Shown: one piece after another, positions 1-6,956 of the stretch
How the letters are laid out: the number at the start of each line of letters is the position of its first letter
Numbering within the stretch: position 1 is the stretch's first letter
Made by a program: the position numbers and the translations under genes
DNA from: Lachnospiraceae bacterium
GTDB taxonomy: Bacteria; Bacillota; Clostridia; Lachnospirales; Lachnospiraceae
Direction: 5' to 3'
NCBI GenBank assembly: GCA_024687745.1
Contig: JAILEM010000178.1
Coordinates: 1 to 34,810 of the forward strand
DNA: 34,810 bases
The notes under the pieces: model-generated
What the model saw: only the letters and a program-made list of their open reading frames with translations
Database searches by the model: none
Told to the model about the DNA's origin: nothing

Positions 1-126
1 CAATACGATCGAATATAATATCATCAACAGGCCTGAGCCCCTGAGCATATAAGCCAGAGTATCAGATTCATCTTCAGATTTAGTCGCTGATAAAAAGCTC
101 TTTTTGATCCTTTCAAAAAAATCCAT
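1..126 (-). CDS. Partial CDS (5' end only): putative membrane protein, truncated by window edge
   Basis: A frame starts at an ATG (complement of 124-126) with an AGGAG box about 10 nt upstream and stays open to the window edge, giving the first 42 residues. The visible part starts MDFFERIKKSFLSATKSED, is charged and soluble-looking for about 28 residues, then turns hydrophobic (GLLMILYSIVL), as expected for the first membrane segment of a multi-pass protein. The family cannot be named from this fragment. Some membrane-anchored signalling proteins have a short charged N-terminus before the first helix, but that is only an analogy. Confidence 0.6.
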   Translation of the reverse strand, partial: MDFFERIKKSFLSATKSEDESDTLAYMLRGSGLLMILYSIVL

Positions 127-227
127 GACGAAAAAAACTCCTAAACACCCTTTAAAAAAATCACCCCAATTTATAAAATATTTTAACACCAATTAAGACT
201 TTTGTATAATCTTATTTGAATTTTTTT

Positions 228-256
228 TTGACATTTGGCGTGCAATGTGACAAAAT
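228..256 (+). promoter_or_regulatory. Putative sigma-A promoter of the flavin reductase-rubredoxin gene
   Basis: A perfect TTGACA (228-233) is followed after 17 nt by CAAAAT (251-256, 4 of 6 matches to TATAAT) in an AT-rich stretch. It would give a leader of about 80 nt before the ATG at 342. The -35 is strong and the -10 moderate. Confidence 0.5.
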
Positions 257-341
257 AGTCTTGAGATATCATAATTTTAATTCTGTAAATAATTAATTTT
301 AACTTATTGATCTTAAATTTATATGAAACAGGAGACAGAAC

Positions 342-962
342 ATGAATAATAAAACAATGTACAGGCTTTCATACGGTCTTTTTGTCGTAACGGCATATAA
401 CGGAAAGGACAACGGCTGCATCACAAACACGGCCATACAGGTGACAAGTGAGCCAAACCGCATCTCCATAGCTGTAAACAAGGGCAATTATACTCATGAT
501 ATGATCAAAGAAAGCGGTAATTTCACTGTATCGATCATAAGCGAGGAAGCGGATTTTGAACTCTTTAAGCACTTTGGGTTCCGGTCCGGACGAGATGTCG
601 ATAAGTTTGCGGACTTCAAGGACTGCAGAAGGGGTGATCACGGAACGATGATCATCACAAGGGGCACAAACGGATATATATCTGCCAGAGTCGTAAACAG
701 TGTGGATCTGGGTACCCATACCCTCTTTATAGCAGATGTCGTTGACATGGATGTTTTAAGTGACGCCAGATCCGCAACCTATGAGTATTACCAGAACAAC
801 ATTAAACCAAAGCCCGAAGCAGTCTCAAAGACTCCTGACGGTCAGACTGTATGGCGCTGCACAATCTGCGGATATGAATATGTCGGAGAAGAACTTCCCG
901 AGGATTTCATCTGCCCCGTTTGCAAGCATCCCGCTTCGGATTTTGAAAAGGTTTCCGGATAA
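342..962 (+). CDS. Flavin reductase-like domain fused to rubredoxin (high-molecular-weight rubredoxin type)
   Basis: The 206-residue protein has two parts. Residues 1 to about 155 resemble the FMN-binding flavin reductase family (start MYRLSYGLFVVTAYNGKDNG, later TNTAIQVTSEPNRISIAVNK). Residues 171-204 form a rubredoxin with Cys173, Cys176, Cys191 and Cys194 in two CxxC pairs (CTICGY and CPVCKHP) that bind one iron. Fusions of this kind (Hrb of Moorella) pass electrons from NAD(P)H via FMN to the rubredoxin iron and on to partners such as A-type flavoproteins that reduce O2 or NO. A cytoplasmic oxidative-stress role is therefore inferred; no partner gene is next to it. The start has an AGGAG box 7 nt upstream. 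It appears monocistronic, with the downstream gene convergent. Confidence 0.88.
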   Translation: MNNKTMYRLSYGLFVVTAYNGKDNGCITNTAIQVTSEPNRISIAVNKGNYTHDMIKESGNFTVSIISEEADFELFKHFGFRSGRDVDKFADFKDCRRGDHGTMIITRGTNGYISARVVNSVDLGTHTLFIADVVDMDVLSDARSATYEYYQNNIKPKPEAVSKTPDGQTVWRCTICGYEYVGEELPEDFICPVCKHPASDFEKVSG

Positions 963-989
963 TATCTGTCCTATAGGGTGGTATCTGTC

Positions 990-2912
990 CTAGACCGCAT
1001 AGGTTCCGTCACTTATATTTTTGACCATGTTGTCGAATGCCATCGGCTTTCCGAACAGATACCCCTGCATCTTTTCACATCCGATCTCCCTTAGAAAGAC
1101 CGCCTGTTCCTCGGTCTCAACTCCTTCTGTAAGGGTCGTCATCTCAAGGTCCTCTGCCAGCTTGATTATATTCCTGATGATGATCTTTGCCTTTGGTCTT
1201 TCATTGAAATTTGTAAGGAATTTCATATCCAGCTTTACAACGTTAAAGCTGTAATCCTTCAGTACATTAAGCGATGAATAACCCGCTCCGAAGTCATCAA
1301 GCCAGAGATTAAAGCCCTTATCACTGAGCCTTAATACCGCATTATCCAAAGACGTAACATCTTCATTTAACGCGCTTTCTGTGATCTCCAAATGAATACA
1401 CTCCCTTGGGATATTGTGTCTTGATGTCCCCTCTTCGAGCATCTCCACTGTATCCATTAGTTCAAAATCGAGCCTTGAGATATTTATGGAAACCGGTAAT
1501 ACCTTTTTGCCCATCTCCCTGATCCTGTCGATATCATTACAGACTGTTTCAAAAATACATCTGTCAAGCTTGTCTATCTGTCTCATGGATTCAAGTACCG
1601 GAATAAAGTCTGCCGGTGAAAGAAAACCGTATTTTGGATCTATCCATCTTGCCAACGCCTCAAATTCGCATACTTTACCGCTCTCTGTCCGGATTATGGG
1701 CTGGTAGAACACCCTTATCCATCCCTCATTTACCGCATTATCTATATTATTTACGATATATTGCCTTTTGGTAAAGCTCTCATGCATCTTCTCATCGTAT
1801 TCAAGATAATCCCTGTCACGCGAACTCTTTATGATACTGCAGGCATATCTTGCTCTGTCACATCCGAGTCTTGGATCCAGCTTCCTTTCCGGTGGTATAT
1901 ATCCTCCGACCTTCAGCCCCTGCTTGATATCCCTCTGATTTTCGGCAATGTGTTTTTTTACCTCTTCTATCCTTCTGAAAACATTTTTCCTGTCCGTAAA
2001 AACCATGAAATGATCATCCGACTGCCTCGTAACAAGCGAATCCTCAAATATCTCCTCAAGCTTCAGGGCAAGATCCTTCAGATACTTATTGCCGTTGTGA
2101 AATCCGTACTGATTATTGTATGCCTTGAAATTCTCGACATCCATGAAAAGAAAGATCTTATCGGATAGTCTGACCGAAGGATCCGAAAGGATCTTTTCGA
2201 TATTTTCAAGAAAGTACTTCACGTTCTTGATCCCTGTCAGTTCATCCTCCACAGAGAGCTTCTCGAGCACCTTATTTGCATCTAAAAGCTTTTCGTCCTT
2301 AAGAGCCGCACTCCTTCTCTGATGATAGAGACTTACGCTTACCATGAGCATAAACAGCCAGAAAATAAAATAGTTGATCCTGTCCCCTTCCGAAAATTCC
2401 TTCCCGGCCGCTTTTTGACAGATAATCCGAAAGACTATAAAGGTGGACGAAGAAAGAACAAAGGATACTATGGGGCGCCAGCTGATAAGAGCGATGATAT
2501 AGAGCTCCATACCGATAAATGTCAGCACCTGATTCCCGTTGGTATAGTCGACCGAAGCGATATACATCCCAAAGCTTAGACTTATTGCCGCAAATGCCAG
2601 AATGACGGCATAAGCATGGACGCCGCTGCTTATCTTCTTTCTGATATAATCCACCGAAACTATCAGAAGGACGATCGCTGCTGTTATAAGAATAAAATAC
2701 GATGAGAAATGTGTAATGACCCAGTGAAGATCCTTGGATTCATCACCTAAGATCACATATTTGACCAGTGTCCTGAGGATCATAAAGAGCTCCAGCATAA
2801 TGACAACTACTGCCATATAGATGCTGGCCTTTATATTGGCCTCCTCAAGATAATGTGAAACATATGGTGTATTTTTGTTAATACCAAGCCATTCCTTTAT
2901 CTTCACTCCCAT
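990..2912 (-). CDS. Membrane-anchored GGDEF(degenerate)-EAL protein, probable c-di-GMP phosphodiesterase
   Basis: Residues 1-200 of this 640-residue protein hold about six hydrophobic segments (roughly 28-55, 70-90, 98-120, 130-155 and 180-197), a probable membrane sensor. Residues 215-340 are a GGDEF-family domain whose signature reads RQSDDHF (about 296-302) instead of GGDEF, so cyclase activity is unlikely. Residues 385-635 are an EAL domain with the expected features: EAL at 418-420, INISR near 476, EITES near 509, DDFGAGYSS from 539, KLD near 560 and TEGVET near 595. These are the usual metal and substrate ligands, so hydrolysis of c-di-GMP to pGpG is likely. It is monocistronic, with an unrelated gene convergent at its 3' end. 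GAGG precedes the ATG. The signal sensed is unknown. Confidence 0.9.
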   Translation of the reverse strand: MGVKIKEWLGINKNTPYVSHYLEEANIKASIYMAVVVIMLELFMILRTLVKYVILGDESKDLHWVITHFSSYFILITAAIVLLIVSVDYIRKKISSGVHAYAVILAFAAISLSFGMYIASVDYTNGNQVLTFIGMELYIIALISWRPIVSFVLSSSTFIVFRIICQKAAGKEFSEGDRINYFIFWLFMLMVSVSLYHQRRSAALKDEKLLDANKVLEKLSVEDELTGIKNVKYFLENIEKILSDPSVRLSDKIFLFMDVENFKAYNNQYGFHNGNKYLKDLALKLEEIFEDSLVTRQSDDHFMVFTDRKNVFRRIEEVKKHIAENQRDIKQGLKVGGYIPPERKLDPRLGCDRARYACSIIKSSRDRDYLEYDEKMHESFTKRQYIVNNIDNAVNEGWIRVFYQPIIRTESGKVCEFEALARWIDPKYGFLSPADFIPVLESMRQIDKLDRCIFETVCNDIDRIREMGKKVLPVSINISRLDFELMDTVEMLEEGTSRHNIPRECIHLEITESALNEDVTSLDNAVLRLSDKGFNLWLDDFGAGYSSLNVLKDYSFNVVKLDMKFLTNFNERPKAKIIIRNIIKLAEDLEMTTLTEGVETEEQAVFLREIGCEKMQGYLFGKPMAFDNMVKNISDGTYAV

Positions 2913-2959
2913 ATGGATACCTCATAAAATCACCCATGTAAAACACAAAAAACCCTACA

Positions 2960-2987
2960 TATCTAAAATATCACATATAAAGGTCAA
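2960..2987 (-). promoter_or_regulatory. Weak candidate promoter of the GGDEF-EAL gene
   Basis: On the minus strand TTGACC (complement of 2982-2987) is followed after 16 nt by TAGATA (complement of 2960-2965). The -35 is good and the -10 poor. It lies about 50 nt upstream of the start codon. Confidence 0.3.
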
Positions 2988-3064
2988 TTACCACAGGGAT
3001 TTGTATAGAGCAAAGGAGTCAGGATATGATGATCCGGGTATATCAGGACTCGCGTTTGTCATAA

Positions 3065-3096
3065 CCCCCACCTGCGCAGGAACCTGGATGTGGGGG
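3065..3096. other. GC-rich inverted repeat of unknown role
   Basis: CCCCCAC (3065-3071) pairs with GTGGGGG (3090-3096), and the loop region contains the self-complementary CCTGCGCAGG (3071-3080). No T-run follows on either strand, so it does not look like an intrinsic terminator. It lies between the peptide-gene terminator and the GGDEF-EAL promoter region. Confidence 0.5.
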
Positions 3097-3113
3097 ATTT
3101 ATCCGACTGAGTT

Positions 3114-3149
3114 CAATAAAAAATTCCCGGGACCTTACGCCCCGGGAAT
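3114..3149 (-). terminator. Rho-independent terminator of the double-glycine peptide gene
   Basis: A perfect 9-bp stem, ATTCCCGGG (3141-3149 complement) with CCCGGGAAT (3123-3131 complement), has a 9-nt loop and is followed on the minus strand by TTTTTTATT. It starts about 20 nt after the stop codon of the 81-residue gene. Confidence 0.9.
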
Positions 3150-3168
3150 ACCCTCTGTCAAAGATCGC

Positions 3169-3414
3169 TCAGTTATTGTAAAGATACTTCACTAAATCCG
3201 GAATATTTACATCTTTGATATAACGCTCAGCTTCTCCTGTATAGGAATAATAATTTTTAAGCTTTTCCCACTCACTCTTACTGAAGGTATGTACTGCACC
3301 TGTTTTATCTGTCATTGTAACACTTCCATCATCATTGATGATATTTCCGTAAGGTGTTACTGTTGCTCCTCCGTTTACCTGATTAAGATCATTGTCATTA
3401 AGACTTGCTCCCAT
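3169..3414 (-). CDS. Small protein with N-terminal double-glycine leader (secreted peptide/RiPP-like precursor)
   Basis: The 81-residue product begins MGASLNDNDLNQVNGG, a compact match to the double-glycine leader pattern (L-S/N-D-x-D-L-x-x-V/I-S/N-G-G) recognised by peptidase-containing ABC exporters. Cleavage after Gly16 would release 65 residues starting ATVTPYGNI: polar, with several aromatic and Asn/Asp residues, no Cys and no membrane segment. Absence of Cys argues against a lanthipeptide or disulfide bacteriocin. The gene has its own strong promoter, AGGAGG spaced 6-7 nt from the ATG, and its own terminator, so it is a separate and probably well-expressed transcript. No exporter, immunity or modification gene is nearby. 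Leader assignment is from sequence; function as bacteriocin, signal or surface peptide is unknown. Confidence 0.8.
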   Translation of the reverse strand: MGASLNDNDLNQVNGGATVTPYGNIINDDGSVTMTDKTGAVHTFSKSEWEKLKNYYSYTGEAERYIKDVNIPDLVKYLYNN

Positions 3415-3442
3415 TTGTTTTCCTCCTTAACTTAAGATTTTG

Positions 3443-3458
3443 GCAACATCCGTGTTGC
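3443..3458 (-). promoter_or_regulatory. Stem-loop in the 5' leader of the double-glycine peptide gene
   Basis: GCAACA and TGTTGC form a perfect 6-bp stem around a 4-nt loop (CGGA on the minus strand), between the -10 box and the Shine-Dalgarno. It could stabilise the mRNA 5' end or be an operator-like dyad. Confidence 0.55.
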
Positions 3459-3467
3459 TTTTAAACT

Positions 3468-3497
3468 ATTATACGACCAATCTTACCATTGGGTCAA
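3468..3497 (-). promoter_or_regulatory. Strong promoter of the double-glycine peptide gene
   Basis: TTGACC (complement of 3492-3497), an 18-nt spacer and a perfect TATAAT (complement of 3468-3473). The sequence upstream is a long A/T run that could act as an UP element. Its layout closely resembles the promoter at 34511-34540. Confidence 0.8.
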
Positions 3498-3547
3498 AAA
3501 TAATTTTATTATTTTAAATTTTTATCAAAGTTAATGGGCTGTAGCAT

Positions 3548-3576
3548 TTGACTTTTTAGCGGGAGAAATATAAGAT
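3548..3576 (+). promoter_or_regulatory. Promoter of the 283-residue unknown gene
   Basis: TTGACT (3548-3553), 17-nt spacer, TAAGAT (3571-3576). It lies 54 nt before the ATG at 3631 and is back to back with the peptide-gene promoter. Confidence 0.7.
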
Positions 3577-3630
3577 AGAATATATTAAAATGTCTTACGG
3601 TTTTCTGATGACCATCCGGAAGGAGCAAAC

Positions 3631-4482
3631 ATGGGTTTTAATCTTTTCAGTTCTTTAAAAGCATCAAGCGATATAAAAAGCCTTATGAACGGCACCAAAA
3701 ATACCGTAATGCTTTCAGATGCCCAGTTGGTCAACGAAATATTTGATATCGATGTTGCATCCGAAGAACTTAAGAACAGGGAATTTGACGAATTCGAAGA
3801 AAAGATGGAATTCTATGAGGGGCGCAGGGAAAAGAAAAAGACATCCCTTGAAGAGCTGTATAACCGTATCTATATGCTCGTCGATGAATTTGAAGAAATA
3901 GCTCCCTACCGGAACATGACCGATGACTTAAGCCTTTATAATAAGGCTGTAAAGGCCGTCGGCAGGAAGAAGGGAAACAAAAAAGACGAAACAAGCCTTA
4001 CCGATTCGCTGGTTGAAGCCGGTATCACTTTTATGAACAGGATACTCTCCCAACAGAACCTTATCTATAATTCTCCCGATGCAGAGCATCTTATCATAAA
4101 TATTTATGTATATTATAAATTTAATTTGGCTATGCTCGTACTCAATAATATCCTTCCGGAGAAGGAAACAAAGGCCGCCTTTGACAAATTCGAGGATTAT
4201 CTCATAAGCGCACAGCTAAACGCACTTAGTAATCCCAAGGCCGAGATAAAAGGATCCTTTGGACTTTTGGGAAATATCGCAGCAAAGAAATGTGTCCATG
4301 ACCTTAACACACTGGATATAAGACTTACCGCTACTCTCTTCTGTGACGTTTTCCTTCATATCCCCATAGATCTGAGTGACCCCGTTAACTTCCGGAACGT
4401 ACAGTCTGTTGCAGCCTGTGTATTTGATCTGCACAAAGATGCTACCGGCGGAAGGTACTACGAGAGTCTGACCATACGATGA
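3631..4482 (+). CDS. Hypothetical protein, 283 residues, soluble, charged helical N-terminal half
   Basis: I do not recognise this protein. It has no signal peptide or membrane segment. Residues about 40-95 are very rich in Glu, Lys and Arg (for example EFDEFEEKMEFYEGRREKKK) and probably form a long helix or coiled coil. The C-terminal half (about 125-283) mixes hydrophobic and polar residues as in an alpha-helical globular domain. No metal-binding cluster or nucleotide motif is evident. The start has AGGAG 7 nt upstream and a good promoter. It is divergent from the double-glycine peptide gene across a 216-nt shared region, so co-regulation is possible but not shown. It converges on the tRNA-Gly gene. 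Confidence 0.75.
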   Translation: MGFNLFSSLKASSDIKSLMNGTKNTVMLSDAQLVNEIFDIDVASEELKNREFDEFEEKMEFYEGRREKKKTSLEELYNRIYMLVDEFEEIAPYRNMTDDLSLYNKAVKAVGRKKGNKKDETSLTDSLVEAGITFMNRILSQQNLIYNSPDAEHLIINIYVYYKFNLAMLVLNNILPEKETKAAFDKFEDYLISAQLNALSNPKAEIKGSFGLLGNIAAKKCVHDLNTLDIRLTATLFCDVFLHIPIDLSDPVNFRNVQSVAACVFDLHKDATGGRYYESLTIR

Positions 4483-4511
4483 CAGAGTTTATCTGAATTT
4501 CTGAATTTTTC

Positions 4512-4540
4512 AATAAAAAAAGATCCGGATTTCCCGGATC
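4512..4540 (-). terminator. Rho-independent terminator of tRNA-Gly
   Basis: GATCCGG (complement of 4534-4540) pairs with CCGGATC (complement of 4522-4528) across loop GAAAT, followed on the minus strand by TTTTTTTATT. It begins 5 nt after the tRNA 3' end. Confidence 0.9.
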
Positions 4541-4544
4541 CTTA

Positions 4545-4615
4545 AGCAGGATACGGGAGTCGGACCCGCCTCTCAAGCTTGGGAAGCTTGCATACTACCG
4601 ATGTACTAATCCTGC
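4545..4615 (-). tRNA. tRNA-Gly (anticodon CCC)
   Basis: The complement folds into a full cloverleaf. The acceptor stem is GCAGGAT/ATCCTGC, the D arm GTAC/GTAT, the anticodon stem CAAGC/GCTTG with loop TTCCCAA (anticodon CCC, reading GGG), and the T arm GCGGG/CCCGT with loop TCCGACT. The discriminator base is U, as usual for tRNA-Gly. It is 71 nt long and the 3' CCA is not encoded (the next bases are TAA), so it must be added after transcription. It is a single-gene unit with its own promoter, leader hairpin and terminator. Confidence 0.95.
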
Positions 4616-4623
4616 ATATAACA

Positions 4624-4657
4624 GTCGAAGCACGAAGCTATGACTCAGTGCTCCGAC
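4624..4657 (-). promoter_or_regulatory. Stem-loop in the 5' leader of pre-tRNA-Gly
   Basis: On the minus strand GTCGGAGCAC pairs with GTGCTTCGAC over 10 bp (one G-U) around a 14-nt loop. It lies between the promoter and the tRNA 5' end, ending 8 nt before the acceptor stem. The pairing is better on the minus strand than on the plus strand, where the wobble becomes A-C. It may affect RNase P processing or precursor stability. Confidence 0.65.
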
Positions 4658-4665
4658 CGTTTTTT

Positions 4666-4694
4666 ATTTTACAGATCTTTCCTGTTCTTGTCAA
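4666..4694 (-). promoter_or_regulatory. Promoter of tRNA-Gly
   Basis: Perfect TTGACA (complement of 4689-4694), 17-nt spacer, TAAAAT (complement of 4666-4671). The predicted start falls near 4658, so the primary transcript has a leader of about 40 nt before the tRNA. Confidence 0.85.
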
Positions 4695-4737
4695 TGATTT
4701 TAAGGTTGCCTCTCACCTTCATCACATGAGGTGTCTC

Positions 4738-5727
4738 TTACAGACTTGCCTCATCGATCGCCTTTATCTCATCCTCTGAGAACGTGGTATTCTCTATGGC
4801 TTTTATATTATCAATTATCTGAGAAGGTCTTGATGAACCGGCAAGGACGCTCGTTACGACACCATCCTTTAATATCCAGGCAAGTGCCATTTCAGCAAGT
4901 GTCTGTCCTCTCTTTGAAGCAATATCATTGAGCTTCCTTATTTTTCCGATCGTCTCCTCGGTGATCCCGCTCTCATTAAGGAACCTTCCGTCTGTCCTGA
5001 CACGGCTGTCCTCGGGGATACCGTTTAGGTATCTGTCGGATAACAGGCCCTGGGCAAGGGGTGAGAAAGCTATTATCCCTCTTTTAAGAACCGCAGATGT
5101 CTCCTTCAGGCCATTCTTTTCAATAGTCCTGTCAAAGATATTATATCTGTTCTGGTTGATAATAAAGGGAACCCTTAACTCTTCAAGGATAGCTGTTGCC
5201 TTCTTAAGGTTCTCTCCATCGTAATTGCTAAGTCCCACATAAAGAGCCTTTCCGGATCTGACTGCTGTTGCAAGGGCACCCATTGTCTCCTCTAACGGTG
5301 TATTGGGATCCATCCTGTGATGATAGAAAATATCAACATAATCAAGTCCCATACGTTTAAGACTCTGATCGAGGCTGGCGATAAGGTATTTACGGCTTCC
5401 GAAATCGCCATAAGGTCCCGGCCACATATAGTATCCGGCCTTGGTGCTGATTATCATCTCATCACGATAAGGAAGCATATCCTCCTTTAAGATCCTTCCG
5501 AAATTGATCTCTGCCGCTCCCTCCTTGGGGCCGTAATTGTTGGCAAGATCAAAATGGGTGATACCATTATCAAAAGCGGTAAAGCAGATCTCCTTCATCC
5601 TCTCGATATTTGCGGTATCTCCGAAATTATGCCATAACCCCAGTGAAATGGCTGGAAGCCTAAGTCCGCTTCTTCCGGTATAATTATACTTCATCTTTTC
5701 ATATCTTTTTTCTGATGCGATGTACAT
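4738..5727 (-). CDS. Aldo/keto reductase (YghZ-like)
   Basis: This 329-residue NADPH-dependent aldo/keto reductase has the expected barrel motifs: strand 1 with GRSGLRLPAISLGLW, the catalytic tetrad Asp60 (FDLANNYG), Tyr65, Lys96 (ISTKAGYY) and His137 (VDIFYHHR), and a C-terminal cofactor region with GSSRPSQI. The pattern is closest to the YghZ/Kv-beta-like subgroup, whose members reduce small aldehydes such as methylglyoxal or L-glyceraldehyde 3-phosphate. The exact substrate is not readable. The start was chosen because AAGGAG lies 6 nt upstream; an internal ATG at codon 12 has no good ribosome site. It starts 12 nt after fucO and is the last gene of the aldehyde cluster. Confidence 0.9.
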   Translation of the reverse strand: MYIASEKRYEKMKYNYTGRSGLRLPAISLGLWHNFGDTANIERMKEICFTAFDNGITHFDLANNYGPKEGAAEINFGRILKEDMLPYRDEMIISTKAGYYMWPGPYGDFGSRKYLIASLDQSLKRMGLDYVDIFYHHRMDPNTPLEETMGALATAVRSGKALYVGLSNYDGENLKKATAILEELRVPFIINQNRYNIFDRTIEKNGLKETSAVLKRGIIAFSPLAQGLLSDRYLNGIPEDSRVRTDGRFLNESGITEETIGKIRKLNDIASKRGQTLAEMALAWILKDGVVTSVLAGSSRPSQIIDNIKAIENTTFSEDEIKAIDEASL

Positions 5728-5739
5728 ATTCTCTCCTTC

Positions 5740-6885
5740 TTACATGAGTTTCTTAAACATCTCTCTGAACTCTTCAAGACTTGCAGGCCTGGGATTACCG
5801 GGTGCGCATGCATCTGCGGCTGCGGACTCGCAAAGGAAATCAAGATCCTCTTCCTTTAACTTCTCAAGCTTTGTGGGGATCCCGACATCAACGGAAAGCT
5901 GGCGGACAGCATCTACCGCTGCCTTACGATATGCAGCCTGATCCATTCCCTCTGTATCCGTTCCGAGAGCCTCGGCGATATTCTTATACTTATCTCCCGT
6001 TGCCTCTGCATTGAACTCCATAACTATGGGAAGCATCATAGCACAGGCTACTCCATGAGGTGTGTCATAGACAGCGCCAAGAGTATGAGCCATTGAATGT
6101 GCGATCCCAAGTCCTACATTCGAATATGCCATAGCTGTTACATATTGTGCGAGAGCCATTCCCTCACGTCCGTCGGGATCATTATCTACTGCCTTTCTTA
6201 AATTGGCGCCGATCAGCTTTATGGCCTCAAGGTTAAGACAGTCTGAAAGCTCCCATGCAGCAGCTGTTGTATAACCCTCGATAGCATGTGTAAGAGCATC
6301 CATACCTGTAGAAGCTGTAAGTCCCTTAGGCATTGAAGACATCATATCGGGATCTACAACTGCGATATCAGGTATATCGTTAGGGTCCACGCAGACAAAT
6401 TTACGTTTCTTTTCAACGTCTGTGATAACGTAATTTATGGTTGATTCAGCTCCCGTACCGCCTGTTGTGGGAACTGCTATCGTAAATACAGTACGCTTCT
6501 TAGTTGGAGCAACACCCTCAAGTGAACGGATATCGGCAAATTCAGGGTTATTGATAACGATACCGATTCCCTTACCTGTATCCATCGAAGAGCCTCCGCC
6601 TATCGTGATCATAAAGTCCGCTCCCGATGCCTTGTAAGCCTCTACACCATGCTGAACATTTTCAATGGTGGGATTGGGCTTGATATCGGAATAAAGCTCA
6701 TAAGCGATACCATTCTTTTCAAGAAGGTCAGTGATCTTTGCTGTTACACCAAACTTTACAAGATCGGGATCCGATGCGACAAAGGCCTTCTTAAAGCCCT
6801 TCGAAGCTATGATCCCGGGGATCTCATTGATAGCCCCATGACCATGGTAAGAAATACCATTCAATACAAAACGATTAACTGCCAT
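5740..6885 (-). CDS. fucO: Lactaldehyde reductase / iron-dependent alcohol dehydrogenase (FucO)
   Basis: This 381-residue group III alcohol dehydrogenase starts MAVNRFVLNGISYHGHGAIN, very like E. coli FucO. Residues fall at the positions known for the iron site in FucO: Asp196 and His200 (STGMDALTHAIEGY), His263 (GLGIAHSMAH) and His277 (YDTPHG). The NAD-binding GGGSSMDTGKG is at 96-106. FucO interconverts L-lactaldehyde and L-1,2-propanediol, re-oxidising NADH in anaerobic methylpentose breakdown. No fucose or rhamnose genes are in view, so use for another short aldehyde such as methylglyoxal-derived lactaldehyde is possible. AGGAGG precedes the ATG. It sits between the LUD-domain gene (71-nt gap) and the aldo/keto reductase gene. 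Confidence 0.92.
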   Translation of the reverse strand: MAVNRFVLNGISYHGHGAINEIPGIIASKGFKKAFVASDPDLVKFGVTAKITDLLEKNGIAYELYSDIKPNPTIENVQHGVEAYKASGADFMITIGGGSSMDTGKGIGIVINNPEFADIRSLEGVAPTKKRTVFTIAVPTTGGTGAESTINYVITDVEKKRKFVCVDPNDIPDIAVVDPDMMSSMPKGLTASTGMDALTHAIEGYTTAAAWELSDCLNLEAIKLIGANLRKAVDNDPDGREGMALAQYVTAMAYSNVGLGIAHSMAHTLGAVYDTPHGVACAMMLPIVMEFNAEATGDKYKNIAEALGTDTEGMDQAAYRKAAVDAVRQLSVDVGIPTKLEKLKEEDLDFLCESAAADACAPGNPRPASLEEFREMFKKLM

Positions 6886-6956
6886 AAAAATAATTCCTCC
6901 TCTTAAATATTTATAAAAACGGCTCAGCCGTCTTCATCATATTTTCCGCTCCTTTA

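Noticed and set aside
2875-3195. Plus-strand open frame of 106 codons across the intergenic GC-rich dyad, with a curious Cys/Trp-containing stretch
   Set aside because: It overlaps the 5' end of the GGDEF-EAL gene and the antisense of the peptide terminator, has no ribosome site and shows no codon pattern of a real gene.
4624-4670. Hairpin plus T-run on the plus strand, read as a terminator for the 3631-4482 gene
   Set aside because: The T-run is the complement of the tRNA-Gly -10 region, and the stem pairs better on the minus strand. A leader hairpin of pre-tRNA-Gly explains it more simply, though a dual role is not excluded.
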